A DNA stretch of 64,000 nucleotides. Origin: Phytopseudomonas dryadis. GTDB taxonomy: Bacteria > Pseudomonadota > Gammaproteobacteria > Pseudomonadales > Pseudomonadaceae. The DNA lies in the NCBI RefSeq assembly GCF_004327355.1, contig NZ_QJUM01000019.1:1-64000 (forward strand). Direction: 5' to 3'. Shown here piece by piece: positions 8,907 to 17,156 of this stretch. The position numbers and the translations under genes are program-made. Position 1 is the stretch's first letter. Every line of letters starts with the position of its first letter. The notes below the pieces were generated by a model, which was given only the letters and a program-made list of their open reading frames with translations, was not told the DNA's origin and did no database searches.

Positions 8907-9755
8907 TCAGCGCTGCCAGGCAACCACGTCCTGACACTGCTCACCGAGACCGCTGATGCTCAGGCGCATGCGATCGCCGGCCTTGAGGAACTGCGGCGGC
9001 TTCATCCCGGCGCCGACGCCGGGCGGGGTACCGGTGCAGATCACGTCGCCTGGATTGAGGGTCATGAACTGGCTGATGTAGCTGACGATCTCATCGATGG
9101 AGAAGATCATGGTGCGGGTGTTGCCCTGCTGGCGAGTTTCACCGTTCACACTCAGGTGCAGGTCCAGGTCGCGCAGGTCGGCGATCTCGTCGGCCGTCAC
9201 CAGCCACGGACCGATGGGGGCGAAGGTGTCGCAGCCCTTGCCCTTGTCCCAGGAGCCGCCGCGCTCGTGCTGGTAGGCACGCTCGGAGACGTCGTTGACG
9301 ATGCAGTAGCCGGCCACATGATCCAGCGCCTGCTCGCGCTCGACGTACTGCGCCCTGCGCCCGATGACGATGCCCAGCTCCACTTCCCAGTCGGTCTTCT
9401 GTGCGCCGCGCGGGATGATCACCGTATCGTTCGGCCCGCAGATGGCGCTGGTGGCCTTCATGAACAGCACCGGCTCGCTGGGCACCGGCAGGTTGGACTC
9501 CCTGGCGTGGTCGGCGTAGTTCAGGCCAACGCAGACCAGCTTGCCGATATTGGCGATGGGCGTACCGATACGCACGCCGTCCTCGACCCGGAGCAGGCTG
9601 GCGTGATCCAGCGCTCGTAACTCATCCAGCACCTGTGGGTCGAGCGTGCGCGGGCTGATATCCAGCACATGCGCAGACAGATCGCGCAAGCTGCCATCAG
9701 CGGCAACGACTGCCGGTTTTTCCTGACCGGGCTGGCCATAACGCAACAGCTTCAT
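8907..9755 (-). CDS. FAH family protein (2-oxo acid hydrolase/isomerase/lyase type), 282 aa
   Basis: Short FAH-family enzyme. The conserved core includes VGLNYADHARES, FMKATSAICGPND, DWEVELGIVIG (metal-ligand acidic residues), GYCIVNDVSER and the C-terminal GDVICTGTPPGVG. Close relatives are annotated ureidoglycolate lyase, acylpyruvate hydrolase or 2-keto-3-deoxy acid dehydratase, so the name alone does not fix the reaction. The start overlaps the stop of the upstream dehydrogenase by 4 bp (ATGA), so the two are coupled. It differs clearly from the 393-aa FAH enzyme at 745-1926. Confidence 0.88.
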   Translation of the reverse strand: MKLLRYGQPGQEKPAVVAADGSLRDLSAHVLDISPRTLDPQVLDELRALDHASLLRVEDGVRIGTPIANIGKLVCVGLNYADHARESNLPVPSEPVLFMKATSAICGPNDTVIIPRGAQKTDWEVELGIVIGRRAQYVEREQALDHVAGYCIVNDVSERAYQHERGGSWDKGKGCDTFAPIGPWLVTADEIADLRDLDLHLSVNGETRQQGNTRTMIFSIDEIVSYISQFMTLNPGDVICTGTPPGVGAGMKPPQFLKAGDRMRLSISGLGEQCQDVVAWQR

Positions 9756-10669
9756 GCCTTGCTCTCCTCATGGGCACGCACGCGTACGCCGTTGATCTCG
9801 CCCAGCACGTCGAACAGGTGCGGTACGTACTTGTCGCCATGGCCGAGCGCCTTGGCCAGCATGAAGGTCTGGTATACCGCATCGGCTACCGGCCCGGTGG
9901 CGGGAGTGGAACGCGCCAGATCGGTGTAATAGCGCATGTCCTTCTCGCAGTTGGCCAGGGCGAACTTCTGGCCGCTGTCATCGCCCTCGAGGACGAAGGG
10001 GATGATGCGCTCGAAGGTGCGGCTGTAGCCGCCGCTGAGCCGGCAGATGTCGGCGAAGGCGCGCAACTCCAGGCCGTTCTTCGCCGCGGCGCAGAAGGCT
10101 TCGGCAAGAATCGCGGCGTTGCCCTGGGCGATGAAGTTGTGAATCACCTTGGCCTTGTGACCACTGCCGACCGCGCCGAGGTGATGCAGGGTTTCACAGA
10201 ATGTCTGGAGAACCGGTCGGGCTTGCTCGACATCGGCGTCGGCGCCCCCGGCGAGGCCATTGAGTCGGCCCTCGGCGGCCTCCTTGGGCGTGCGATTGAC
10301 CGGCGCGTCCATGTAACGGCCACCGGCCTCGCGCACCAGGGCGGCGATCTCGGGGGTTTGCGCCGGGTCGCCAGTGCTGCAATCGACCACCAGTTGCCCA
10401 GGCTGCAAGCCAGCCAGCAGGCCGCGCGGGCCTTGCAACACGGCACGCACCTCACGGCTGCCGGGCAGGCACAGCAGCACCAGGTCGCTGCAACGGGCCA
10501 TGGCGCTGGCGTCCTCGACCTCCACCGCGCCCCGGGCGACCAGGGCTTCAAGCGGCGCACGGTTGCGGTGAGCCATGATAGTGAGGGCAAAACCCTTGTT
10601 CAGCAGATTGCTGGTCATGCCCTGGCCCATCAGGCCCAGGCCGATAAAACCTACGGTAGTTTGCGTCAT
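9752..10669 (-). CDS. NAD(P)-dependent beta-hydroxyacid dehydrogenase family reductase (YihU-like motif)
   Basis: About 305 aa, 3-hydroxyisobutyrate/tartronate-semialdehyde reductase family. Rossmann motif GFIGLGLMGQGM is at the N-terminus; the catalytic-lysine region is GSGHKAKVIHNF. The usual substrate loop DAPVSGG is replaced by DAPVNRTPKEAAEG, which resembles the RT-containing loop of the sulfolactaldehyde reductase YihU. A carboxylate- or sulfonate-semialdehyde substrate is therefore possible. The start could also be 10675 or 10684; none has a strong ribosome site. It lies downstream of the TRAP genes in the same direction, after a MITE-like insertion. Confidence 0.85.
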   Translation of the reverse strand: MTQTTVGFIGLGLMGQGMTSNLLNKGFALTIMAHRNRAPLEALVARGAVEVEDASAMARCSDLVLLCLPGSREVRAVLQGPRGLLAGLQPGQLVVDCSTGDPAQTPEIAALVREAGGRYMDAPVNRTPKEAAEGRLNGLAGGADADVEQARPVLQTFCETLHHLGAVGSGHKAKVIHNFIAQGNAAILAEAFCAAAKNGLELRAFADICRLSGGYSRTFERIIPFVLEGDDSGQKFALANCEKDMRYYTDLARSTPATGPVADAVYQTFMLAKALGHGDKYVPHLFDVLGEINGVRVRAHEESKA

Positions 10670-10724
10670 GAGCATGGGTTCCAAATGCCCCGGCCAGACC
10701 GGGGCAAGCTGCGGTATGTGCCTC

Positions 10725-10867
10725 AGAGCCTATTTACGATCTCGCGAGCTAGAGATAAACGGTGGCGAAAATGGCCGAGGAAGCGGAGTTTACGAGTGGT
10801 AAATGAGCATTCCGAGGCCATTTTCAACGCCGTTTAGCCGACGCGCAGCAGATCGTAGACAGGTTCT
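10725..10867. repeat. MITE-like long inverted repeat inside the TRAP operon
   Basis: The ends AGAGCCTATTTACGATCT and AGATCGTAGACAGGTTCT are imperfect inverted repeats. Pairing continues through TAAACGG, GAAAATGGCC and TTTAC blocks almost to the centre, giving arms of about 70 bp. The right end abuts the stop codon of the DctP gene. No coding capacity. It resembles a non-autonomous mobile repeat. Confidence 0.75.
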
Positions 10868-11889
10868 TAGTTCTTGCTGCGGATGTCGGCCAGGGTCTTG
10901 TTCAGCTCAGCCACGAGCTCAGCGCCGAACACCTCGGTGTACTTCTCGATGGTCGGCTTGAGGTGTTCGCGCATGCGCTCGATCTCGGCAGGCGACACTT
11001 CATTGACCGTCATGTTGTCCAGCGTGGACAGGTAGGCCAGGGCCTTGCTGCTCGACTCGCGGGACACCTGGCGCTCGTAGATTCCGGCTTCGCGAGCGGC
11101 CTCGGAGACGATGGTGCGCTCACGCTCGTTGAGACGATCCCAGACCTTCTTGCTGAAGATCACCGCCAACGGATCATAGAAGTGGCCAGTCAGCGACAGG
11201 TACTTCTGCACTTCATAGAACTTCGACGCCTCGATCGAGGCCAGGGGGTTCTCCTGACCGTCGACCGTGTGGGTTTCCAGCGCGGTGTAGATTTCAGTGA
11301 AGGACATCGGCACCGCGTTGGCGCCCAGACGGTTGAAGCTCTCCACCGCCGAAGGAATCTGCATGATGCGCAGCTTGAGACCGGCCAGGTCTTCCAGCTT
11401 GGTAATCGGGCGTTTGCTGTTGGTCACGTGGCGAAAACCATGATCCCAGTAATCCAGGCCGATCAGTCCATTGTTGGGCAGGGTATCCAGCAGACCCTGG
11501 CCCAGCGGGCCGTCGAGTACCGCGTCGACTTCTTCGAAGTTGTTGAAGGTAAAGGGCAGGCCGAATACGCCGAAGCCCTTGTTGATACCGGTCAGCAGGC
11601 CGGGTGTGACCATGGCCATGTCGACGGTGCCGCCCTGAATCGACGAGATCACCTGGGCATCGCCGCCCAGAGTGCCGCTGGCGAACACCATGACCTTCAT
11701 CTTGCCGTCGCTTTTCTGCTTGACCAGCTCGGCGAACTTCTGCGCACCCAGGCCATGGGGATGATCCTTGGCCTGCACGAACGCCACCTTGAAGGTACGC
11801 TTGTTGATCTCTTCCTCAGCCTGCACGAAACCGCTGAGCAGAGTGCTGGCACAGAACACTGCACCGATCAATTTTGGAATTGTTTTCAT
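10867..11889 (-). CDS. dctP: TRAP transporter substrate-binding protein, DctP family
   Basis: 340 aa with a Sec signal peptide (FCASTLLSGFVQAEEE). DctP-family features include the DHPHGLGAQKFAELV start region, the TPGLLTGINKGFGVFGLPF segment and the conserved arginine region KLRIMQIPSAVESFNRLGANAVPM that contacts the ligand carboxylate. It binds an organic acid in the periplasm for the DctQM permease encoded upstream on the same strand. A 97-bp gap with a strong hairpin separates it from dctM. The last codon touches the MITE-like repeat. Confidence 0.92.
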   Translation of the reverse strand: MKTIPKLIGAVFCASTLLSGFVQAEEEINKRTFKVAFVQAKDHPHGLGAQKFAELVKQKSDGKMKVMVFASGTLGGDAQVISSIQGGTVDMAMVTPGLLTGINKGFGVFGLPFTFNNFEEVDAVLDGPLGQGLLDTLPNNGLIGLDYWDHGFRHVTNSKRPITKLEDLAGLKLRIMQIPSAVESFNRLGANAVPMSFTEIYTALETHTVDGQENPLASIEASKFYEVQKYLSLTGHFYDPLAVIFSKKVWDRLNERERTIVSEAAREAGIYERQVSRESSSKALAYLSTLDNMTVNEVSPAEIERMREHLKPTIEKYTEVFGAELVAELNKTLADIRSKN

Positions 11890-11956
11890 GATCTACCTCT
11901 TGTCGAAAAGCGCTCTAGCAGAGCATTGAGTGGGCCGTGCAACGACCCATACGGGA

Positions 11957-11977
11957 GTCGCCCGCCAAGCGGGCGAC
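11957..11977. repeat. Intra-operon hairpin between dctM and dctP
   Basis: GTCGCCCGC-CAA-GCGGGCGAC, a 9-bp perfect stem with no T tract. It probably stabilises mRNA ends. Confidence 0.5.
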
Positions 11978-11985
11978 CTGACGGT

Positions 11986-13266
11986 TCAGAACATCCAGCG
12001 CATCGGCACCGTGATCAGCTCGGGGATCAGGGTAATCAGCGCCAGCACCACCAACTCGGCCAGCAGGAACGGCAGGCAGCCGCGCACGGTATCGAGCAGA
12101 TCCAGCTTGGTCACCCCGGACACCACGTTGAGCACCAGGCCCACCGGTGGTGTGATCAGGCTGACGGCGCAGGTGACGACGAACACCACACCGAAATAGA
12201 TAGGGTCGATACCGGCGGCCACGGCCACCGGCAGCATCACCGGCGCGAGGATCAGGATCACCGGCGACATGTCCATGGCAGTACCTACCGCGAGCACGAT
12301 CAGCACCATGATCACCATCAGCAGGCGCGGGCTGTCCATCAGCGGCTCGAGCAGGTTGATCACTTCGCTCGGCAGATCGGTCACGGTGATCACCCAGGCC
12401 GCGACCATCGCCGCTGCCACCAGGAACATCACCATGGAGGTGGTGCGCACCGAGGCCAGCAGCACTCGGGCCAGGTCGGCGAAGCTCATTTCGCGGTACA
12501 CCAGCACCGACACCAGAAAGGCATACACCGCTGCCACTACGCCGGCTTCGGTCGGGGTAAAGATGCCGAACTTGAGCCCCACCAGAATGATCACCGGCAG
12601 CATCAGCGCCCAGACGCCTTCACCGAAGGCTTTGAGGCGTTCGGCGCGAGTGGCCTTGGCCTTGATCTCCACCTGCTCGCGACGGGATATGAAGTACCAG
12701 GCCACACAGAGCGATACGCCCATCATCAATCCGGGAATGATCCCCGCAAGAAACAGCTTGGTGATCGAGATATTGCCGGCCACACCGAACAGGATCAGAC
12801 CGATGGAAGGTGGCAGCACCGGGGCGATGACCCCGGCCGAGGCGATCAGACCGACCGAGGTGGCCTTGTTGTGCCCGGCGCGAACCATCATGGGCACCAG
12901 CAAGGCGGCCAGGGCGGCCGCGTCGGCGGCGGCGGAGCCGGACAGGCTGGCCAGCAGTATGCCAGCCAGAATCGCCACGTAGCCGAGGCCGCCCTTGATA
13001 TGACCCACACTGGTGATCGCCATATTGACGATGCGTTTGGACAGGCCGCCGGCGTTCATCAACTCGCCGGCCAGCATGAAGAAGGGAATCGCCATCAGGG
13101 GGAAGCTGTCGGAACCGTGAATCAGGTTCTGCGCAATGATTTGCGCATCGAACAGATCCAGGTAATACATCATGCTGACGCCACACAGAATCAGGGCATA
13201 GGCGATGGGCACACCGATAGCCATCGCGCCGATCAGGGTCAGCACGAACAGACCAATGATGATCAT
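11986..13266 (-). CDS. dctM: TRAP transporter large permease, DctM family
   Basis: 426 aa, about 12 transmembrane segments. Family motifs include PFFMLAGELMNAGGLSKRIV, LAGILLASLSGSAAADAAAL and the C-terminal PPVGLVLNVVSGV. It is the ion-coupled transport subunit in the inner membrane. It follows dctQ and precedes dctP on the minus strand, the usual organisation. Confidence 0.93.
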   Translation of the reverse strand: MIIIGLFVLTLIGAMAIGVPIAYALILCGVSMMYYLDLFDAQIIAQNLIHGSDSFPLMAIPFFMLAGELMNAGGLSKRIVNMAITSVGHIKGGLGYVAILAGILLASLSGSAAADAAALAALLVPMMVRAGHNKATSVGLIASAGVIAPVLPPSIGLILFGVAGNISITKLFLAGIIPGLMMGVSLCVAWYFISRREQVEIKAKATRAERLKAFGEGVWALMLPVIILVGLKFGIFTPTEAGVVAAVYAFLVSVLVYREMSFADLARVLLASVRTTSMVMFLVAAAMVAAWVITVTDLPSEVINLLEPLMDSPRLLMVIMVLIVLAVGTAMDMSPVILILAPVMLPVAVAAGIDPIYFGVVFVVTCAVSLITPPVGLVLNVVSGVTKLDLLDTVRGCLPFLLAELVVLALITLIPELITVPMRWMF

Positions 13267-13337
13267 GAGATCACTCCGCTTGTTATTTTTCTAATCGCTA
13301 GGCACTACACCGGGCTGGCGCAGCGCGGACTCGGTAA

Positions 13338-13844
13338 TCAGTGAGGCACGATGTTCGGGTCACTCGGTGGCTCGGGTAAGCCTTCACCGCGCAGCAGGCG
13401 GTACATCTCATAGAGATGGATCAGGCTGGCGCACAGGCCGAAGACCATACCGGCACCGTAGAACAGGCCCATGGACAGACCCGTGGCGGGTGAAGGGGTA
13501 TGGATATTGATTTCCACCTGCTGCCAACTGCCCCAGAAGAACAGCATCGAGCACATCAGCATCAGCAGTTGCCCTACCCACAGACAGGCTCGCTGGGCGA
13601 ACACCGGCATCTTGCGCAATGCGGTGTCGACGCGCATGTGCTGACGCTCGCGCAGCACGATGATGGCCCCGATGAACGTCAGCCAGACGAAGGCCCAGCG
13701 CGACAGTTCCTCGGAAACCGAGATCCCGGTATTGAAGCCATAGCGCAATATGACGTTGCCAAAGACCAGCACCAGCATCACCAGCAGGAAGAACACGGCC
13801 AGCACCTTGAGGCCGTTGAAATACCACTCCACCCACCTAGCCAT
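13338..13844 (-). CDS. dctQ: TRAP transporter small permease, DctQ family
   Basis: 168 aa with four predicted transmembrane helices. DctQ features are VFGNVILRYGFNTGISVSEELSRWAFVWLTFIGA and the amphipathic RERQHMRVD segment. It is first in the TRAP operon, 231 bp from the divergent dehydratase gene; a palindromic GntR-type operator lies in that gap. Confidence 0.9.
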   Translation of the reverse strand: MARWVEWYFNGLKVLAVFFLLVMLVLVFGNVILRYGFNTGISVSEELSRWAFVWLTFIGAIIVLRERQHMRVDTALRKMPVFAQRACLWVGQLLMLMCSMLFFWGSWQQVEINIHTPSPATGLSMGLFYGAGMVFGLCASLIHLYEMYRLLRGEGLPEPPSDPNIVPH

Positions 13845-14006
13845 GAACCACCTCCAGGCGAGAGGGGCCGACCAGCATTGGGGCTATTTCACGATGGGGG
13901 CACGTTGAACGCAGAGCCATGGCACTAACCATATGAGTACACCTTGATGTTGTTCTTATCAGGGGGGCATTACCGACCCTTCTGGGAGGCACGTTAGCAC
14001 TTAAAA

Positions 14007-14022
14007 ACATTGCATGCAATGT
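14007..14022. promoter_or_regulatory. GntR-type operator, dehydratase/TRAP divergent promoter
   Basis: ACATTGCATGCAATGT is a perfect 16-bp palindrome. It is 53 bp upstream of the dehydratase ATG and 162 bp upstream of dctQ. A 15/16 match lies upstream of the GntR gene at 16934-16949. It probably controls both divergent transcripts. Confidence 0.7.
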
Positions 14023-14075
14023 ACATATTTGCGACCATCGCGGCACCTCAATCACAACAACAACGAGACCCTGTC

Positions 14076-15611
14076 ATGCAGCTCATTACCAATACCCCGA
14101 CCGTGGTCACCCTCAGCGAACTGGACTCGGTCTCCGTCGCACGCCGCGCCCTGGCCGGTGGCAGCCGAGTCGAAAGCCTCGACCTTGAGGTGCTTGAAGA
14201 CATCCCCGCCGGACACAAGATCGCTCACCGCGCCATCGCCGCCGGCCAGCCCGTGCTCAAGTACGGCCAGGTCATCGGCATCGCCAGTCAGGACATCCCA
14301 GCCGGCACCCATGTACACACCCACAACGTGGTGATGCCGCAGAGCCACGCCAGCAACGACCTGCCGCCAGCCATCGAACGTACCCTGGTGCTGCCACCGG
14401 AGCAGCGCCGCCGCTTCATGGGCTATCGCCGTCCGGACGGCCGCGTCGGCACGCGCAACTACATCGGCGTCCTGTCCACGGTGAACTGCTCGGCCACGGT
14501 GTCGCGTGCGGTGGCCACGCACTTCAACGGCTCGGAGCTGCTCAAGCGCTACAACATCGATGGCGTGGTAGCGCTGACCCACGGCAGCGGCTGCGCGATA
14601 AACACCGAATCGGAAGGCTTCAAGTTTCTCGAACGCAGCATCTGGGGCTATGCCAGCAACCCCAATATCGCCGGCGCCCTGATCATCGGCCTGGGTTGCG
14701 AGACCAACCAGATCTCTTCACTGATGAAGCGCTACAACCTCAGCGAAGGGCCGAACTTCCGTGTCTTCAACATCCAGAACGTTGGTGGTACCCGTGCCAG
14801 CATCGAACGCGCCATCGAGCAGGTGACCGGCATGCTGGAAGCCATCGGTCGCCTGGAACGTACCTCGGAAAGCGTCGAGCACATCATGGTCGGCATGCAA
14901 TGCGGCGGCTCGGATGGCTACTCGGGCATCACCGCCAACCCGGCACTCGGCTACGCTGCCGACCTGCTGGCGCACAATGGCGGCACCGCGATTCTCAGCG
15001 AAACCCCGGAGATCTATGGGGCCGAGCACCTGCTGATCGCCCGTGCCACCAGCCACGAGGTGGCGCAGAAACTGCTCGACCGGCTGACCTGGTGGGAAAA
15101 CTACACCCGCATCAACGGCGCCGAGCTGAACAACAACCCGTCACCGGGCAACAAGGCCGGTGGGCTGACCACCATCCTCGAGAAATCCCTGGGTGCTGCG
15201 GCCAAGGGCGGCAGTAGCTCGCTCAACGGTGTGTACGAGTGGGGTGAACCGATCACCGAGCACGGCTTCGTGTTCATGGACAGCCCCGGCTATGACCCGG
15301 TGTCCGTCACTGGACAGGTGGCCTCCGGTGCCAATCTGATCTGCTTCACCACCGGGCGCGGTTCGGTGTCAGGTTTCAAGCCGGCACCCTGCGTCAAGCT
15401 GGCCACCAACACCGACATGTATCGGCGTCTGGAAGAGGATATGGACATCAATTGCGGCGGTATCATCGACGGCGAACTGAGCATCGCCGAGGCCGGGCAG
15501 AAGATCTTCGACATCCTCATCGAGATCGCCTCCGGCACGCCGTCGAAAAGCGAGCAGTACAACTATGGCGACAACGAGTTCGTCCCCTGGCAGGTAGGCG
15601 CGGTGACCTGA
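14076..15611 (+). CDS. UxaA/GarD-family sugar-acid dehydratase (altronate/galactarate dehydratase-like)
   Basis: 511 aa, close to UxaA and GarD lengths. An N-terminal SAF domain (about 10-95, with EDIPAGHKIA and QDIPAGTHV repeats) precedes the catalytic domain. Family motifs present are GVLSTVNCSAT, HGSGCA, GLGCETNQ, QCGGSDGYSG and CFTTGRGS. These enzymes dehydrate aldonic or aldaric acids to 2-keto-3-deoxy acids using iron. The ATG at 14076 was chosen over an upstream in-frame start because it begins the SAF domain and lies just after the operator. With the TRAP transporter and reductase/FAH genes it defines a sugar-acid pathway; the exact substrate is unknown. Confidence 0.9.
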   Translation: MQLITNTPTVVTLSELDSVSVARRALAGGSRVESLDLEVLEDIPAGHKIAHRAIAAGQPVLKYGQVIGIASQDIPAGTHVHTHNVVMPQSHASNDLPPAIERTLVLPPEQRRRFMGYRRPDGRVGTRNYIGVLSTVNCSATVSRAVATHFNGSELLKRYNIDGVVALTHGSGCAINTESEGFKFLERSIWGYASNPNIAGALIIGLGCETNQISSLMKRYNLSEGPNFRVFNIQNVGGTRASIERAIEQVTGMLEAIGRLERTSESVEHIMVGMQCGGSDGYSGITANPALGYAADLLAHNGGTAILSETPEIYGAEHLLIARATSHEVAQKLLDRLTWWENYTRINGAELNNNPSPGNKAGGLTTILEKSLGAAAKGGSSSLNGVYEWGEPITEHGFVFMDSPGYDPVSVTGQVASGANLICFTTGRGSVSGFKPAPCVKLATNTDMYRRLEEDMDINCGGIIDGELSIAEAGQKIFDILIEIASGTPSKSEQYNYGDNEFVPWQVGAVT

Positions 15612-15620
15612 CCGATGGCC

Positions 15621-15680
15621 GGTGGGAGGCGCTTCAGCGGCGAGCTTTTGACAATATCTCGTCGCGGCTGAAGCCCCCTC
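15621..15680. repeat. REP-like imperfect hairpin
   Basis: GCTTCAGCGGCGAG pairs imperfectly with CTCGTCGCGGCTGAAGC across a short AT-rich loop. This is a typical Pseudomonas REP-type sequence, located right after the dehydratase stop. Confidence 0.6.
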
Positions 15681-15741
15681 ATCAAATATCAGGTAACCCA
15701 TTGATTCATAGGATTCAAGAAATAAGGAAGAGTCTAGCCAC

Positions 15742-15791
15742 GTAGGATGGGTGAAACCCATCAATTGCCGATGGGTTGGCACCCATCCTAC
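15742..15791. repeat. Palindromic intergenic element (GTAGGATGGGTG ends)
   Basis: GTAGGATGGGTG (15742-15753) pairs with CACCCATCCTAC (15780-15791), and AACCCATC pairs with GATGGGTT inside. It may also end transcription of the converging dehydratase and GntR genes. Confidence 0.65.
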
Positions 15792-15852
15792 GGCCTGTTT
15801 GCTGCGCGACAGCGCTGCGTCGAAGACGCGCAGACGACTCCCACGGCGCGCC

Positions 15853-16833
15853 CTACGCCTCGCTCCGCTCCAGGTAGGGCATTTCCTCGATGCGATTCTG
15901 CTCGCGGAAATACGCCAGGCGCTGCCTGACCTTGCGCTCGGCGATCACCAGGTGCTCCTCCATGCTCTGCGCCGCCAGCTCCGGGCGCCCGTCCCGCAGG
16001 TGCTCGAAGATGCTCAGGTGCTCGCGGAAGAAAGGCTCTTCGTCGGGGAAATAGCTCTTGTCGAGCAGGATGTGCTTGCCCGACAAGAGCAGGGAGTGGG
16101 TGCGCCGCAGGATCTGCAGCATCTGCCGGTTCGGACAGTGCCCCAGCGTTTCGATATGCAGGTCGCTTTCGAGGTCGTCGAACTGCCGGCTGTCCATGTC
16201 CGGGTAGATCGCCATGGCCTGGTGCAGGCGCCCGATGTAGCCCTCGAGCTGCTGCGGCCGCAGGAACTGCGCCGCGCGCACCAGCACGTAGGGCTCCAGG
16301 CGCCGGCGCACCTCATACAGTTCGCCGAGGCGTTCCTCGTCCCACTGCCCGAGCAGCCAGCGCGAGCGCTCGTCGCGCTCCACCAGCCCCATCAGCGACA
16401 GGTGGATCAGAACCTGGCTCGACACTGTGCGGCTGATCGAATAATGGCGTGACAGCTCCAGTTCATTGATGTGGTAGGAGCCGAACAACGACTGGTGCAG
16501 CAGGTCGCGCTCAATCTGGTTGTAGACCGCCTTCCAGGTCTCGGTCTTGCGCGGCGCCTGGGTATTTCCTTCGCTCAGTTTGAAATCGCTGGCTTCCAGC
16601 TTGCGCCTGAGCACCTTACCCGGCTCCGCCCCGACCAGATAACCGCGCCCGTCGAAGGTGCAGATCAGGCCTTTCTCATGCAGGTTGACGAGTGCCTGGC
16701 GTACCGGGGAACGGCTTACACCAAACAGCTCTGCCAGAGGCCCTTCCAACAGCAAAGTACCCTGTGTCAGTACACCCTTCTCGATGCTCGAGGAGATGAC
16801 TTCGTACAACTGATTATTAAGGTGCTTTTTCAT
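15853..16833 (-). CDS. GntR family regulator with two winged-helix domains and FCD-type effector domain
   Basis: 326 aa, longer than the usual 220-250 aa FadR-type regulator. The first wHTH is at about residues 8-70 (LAELFGVSRSPVRQALVNL). A second HTH-like stretch is at about 93-160 (LSRHYSISRTVSSQVLIHL). An alpha-helical FCD-like domain follows (ELYEVRRRLEPYVL; conserved His in DLESDLHIE and FFREHLSIFEHL). It converges on the dehydratase gene. A near-copy of the dehydratase operator lies about 100 bp upstream, so it probably represses itself and the sugar-acid genes until an acid ligand binds. Confidence 0.85.
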   Translation of the reverse strand: MKKHLNNQLYEVISSSIEKGVLTQGTLLLEGPLAELFGVSRSPVRQALVNLHEKGLICTFDGRGYLVGAEPGKVLRRKLEASDFKLSEGNTQAPRKTETWKAVYNQIERDLLHQSLFGSYHINELELSRHYSISRTVSSQVLIHLSLMGLVERDERSRWLLGQWDEERLGELYEVRRRLEPYVLVRAAQFLRPQQLEGYIGRLHQAMAIYPDMDSRQFDDLESDLHIETLGHCPNRQMLQILRRTHSLLLSGKHILLDKSYFPDEEPFFREHLSIFEHLRDGRPELAAQSMEEHLVIAERKVRQRLAYFREQNRIEEMPYLERSEA

Positions 16834-16933
16834 CTTGTTGTTTTCACTGCAAATGGTTTGTGAATACCCCTCTATTACGTTACCTGTTCAGGAGTATCGG
16901 CATGATGGTCGTTCGCCATTGTCACGCCCCATG

Positions 16934-16949
16934 ACTTTGCATGCAATGT
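16934..16949. promoter_or_regulatory. GntR-type operator upstream of the GntR gene
   Basis: ACTTTGCATGCAATGT matches the palindrome at 14007-14022 in 15 of 16 positions. The shared core extends to TTGCATGCAATGTAC. Likely autoregulatory site. Confidence 0.65.
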
Positions 16950-16961
16950 ACCTTGCATAAG

Positions 16962-17126
16962 CTGCAAGCTTTAAGCGGCAAGCTTCAAGTTAAAAGCGGT
17001 TCAGGCGTGACACCTATGCTTTCGCTTGAAGCTTGAAGTCGGTGGACGATGCTTCACCTGCGCGGCCCGCCCCGTCCACCGCTCTGCGATCGCAATGGTG
17101 GACAAAAAGAGCGTTGTCCACCCTAC
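16962..17126. repeat. Intergenic repeat block: GCTTGAAG-type repeats and a GTGGAC element
   Basis: 16962-17037 holds several GCAAGCTT/GCTTGAAG short repeats. 17038-17126 is a diverged copy, in the opposite orientation, of the element at 57821-57909; both contain a GGTGGACAAAAAGAGCGTTG-like core and CCACCCTAC ends. No gene is seen between 16834 and 17156 apart from the operator. Confidence 0.65.
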
Positions 17127-17156
17127 GCCCGCTTGCAGCTTGTAGCTTTCTGCCCC

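Noticed and set aside
10963..13344. 793-codon plus-strand open frame over dctP/dctM
   Set aside because: Antisense to well-supported TRAP genes; His/Gln-rich, non-protein-like composition.
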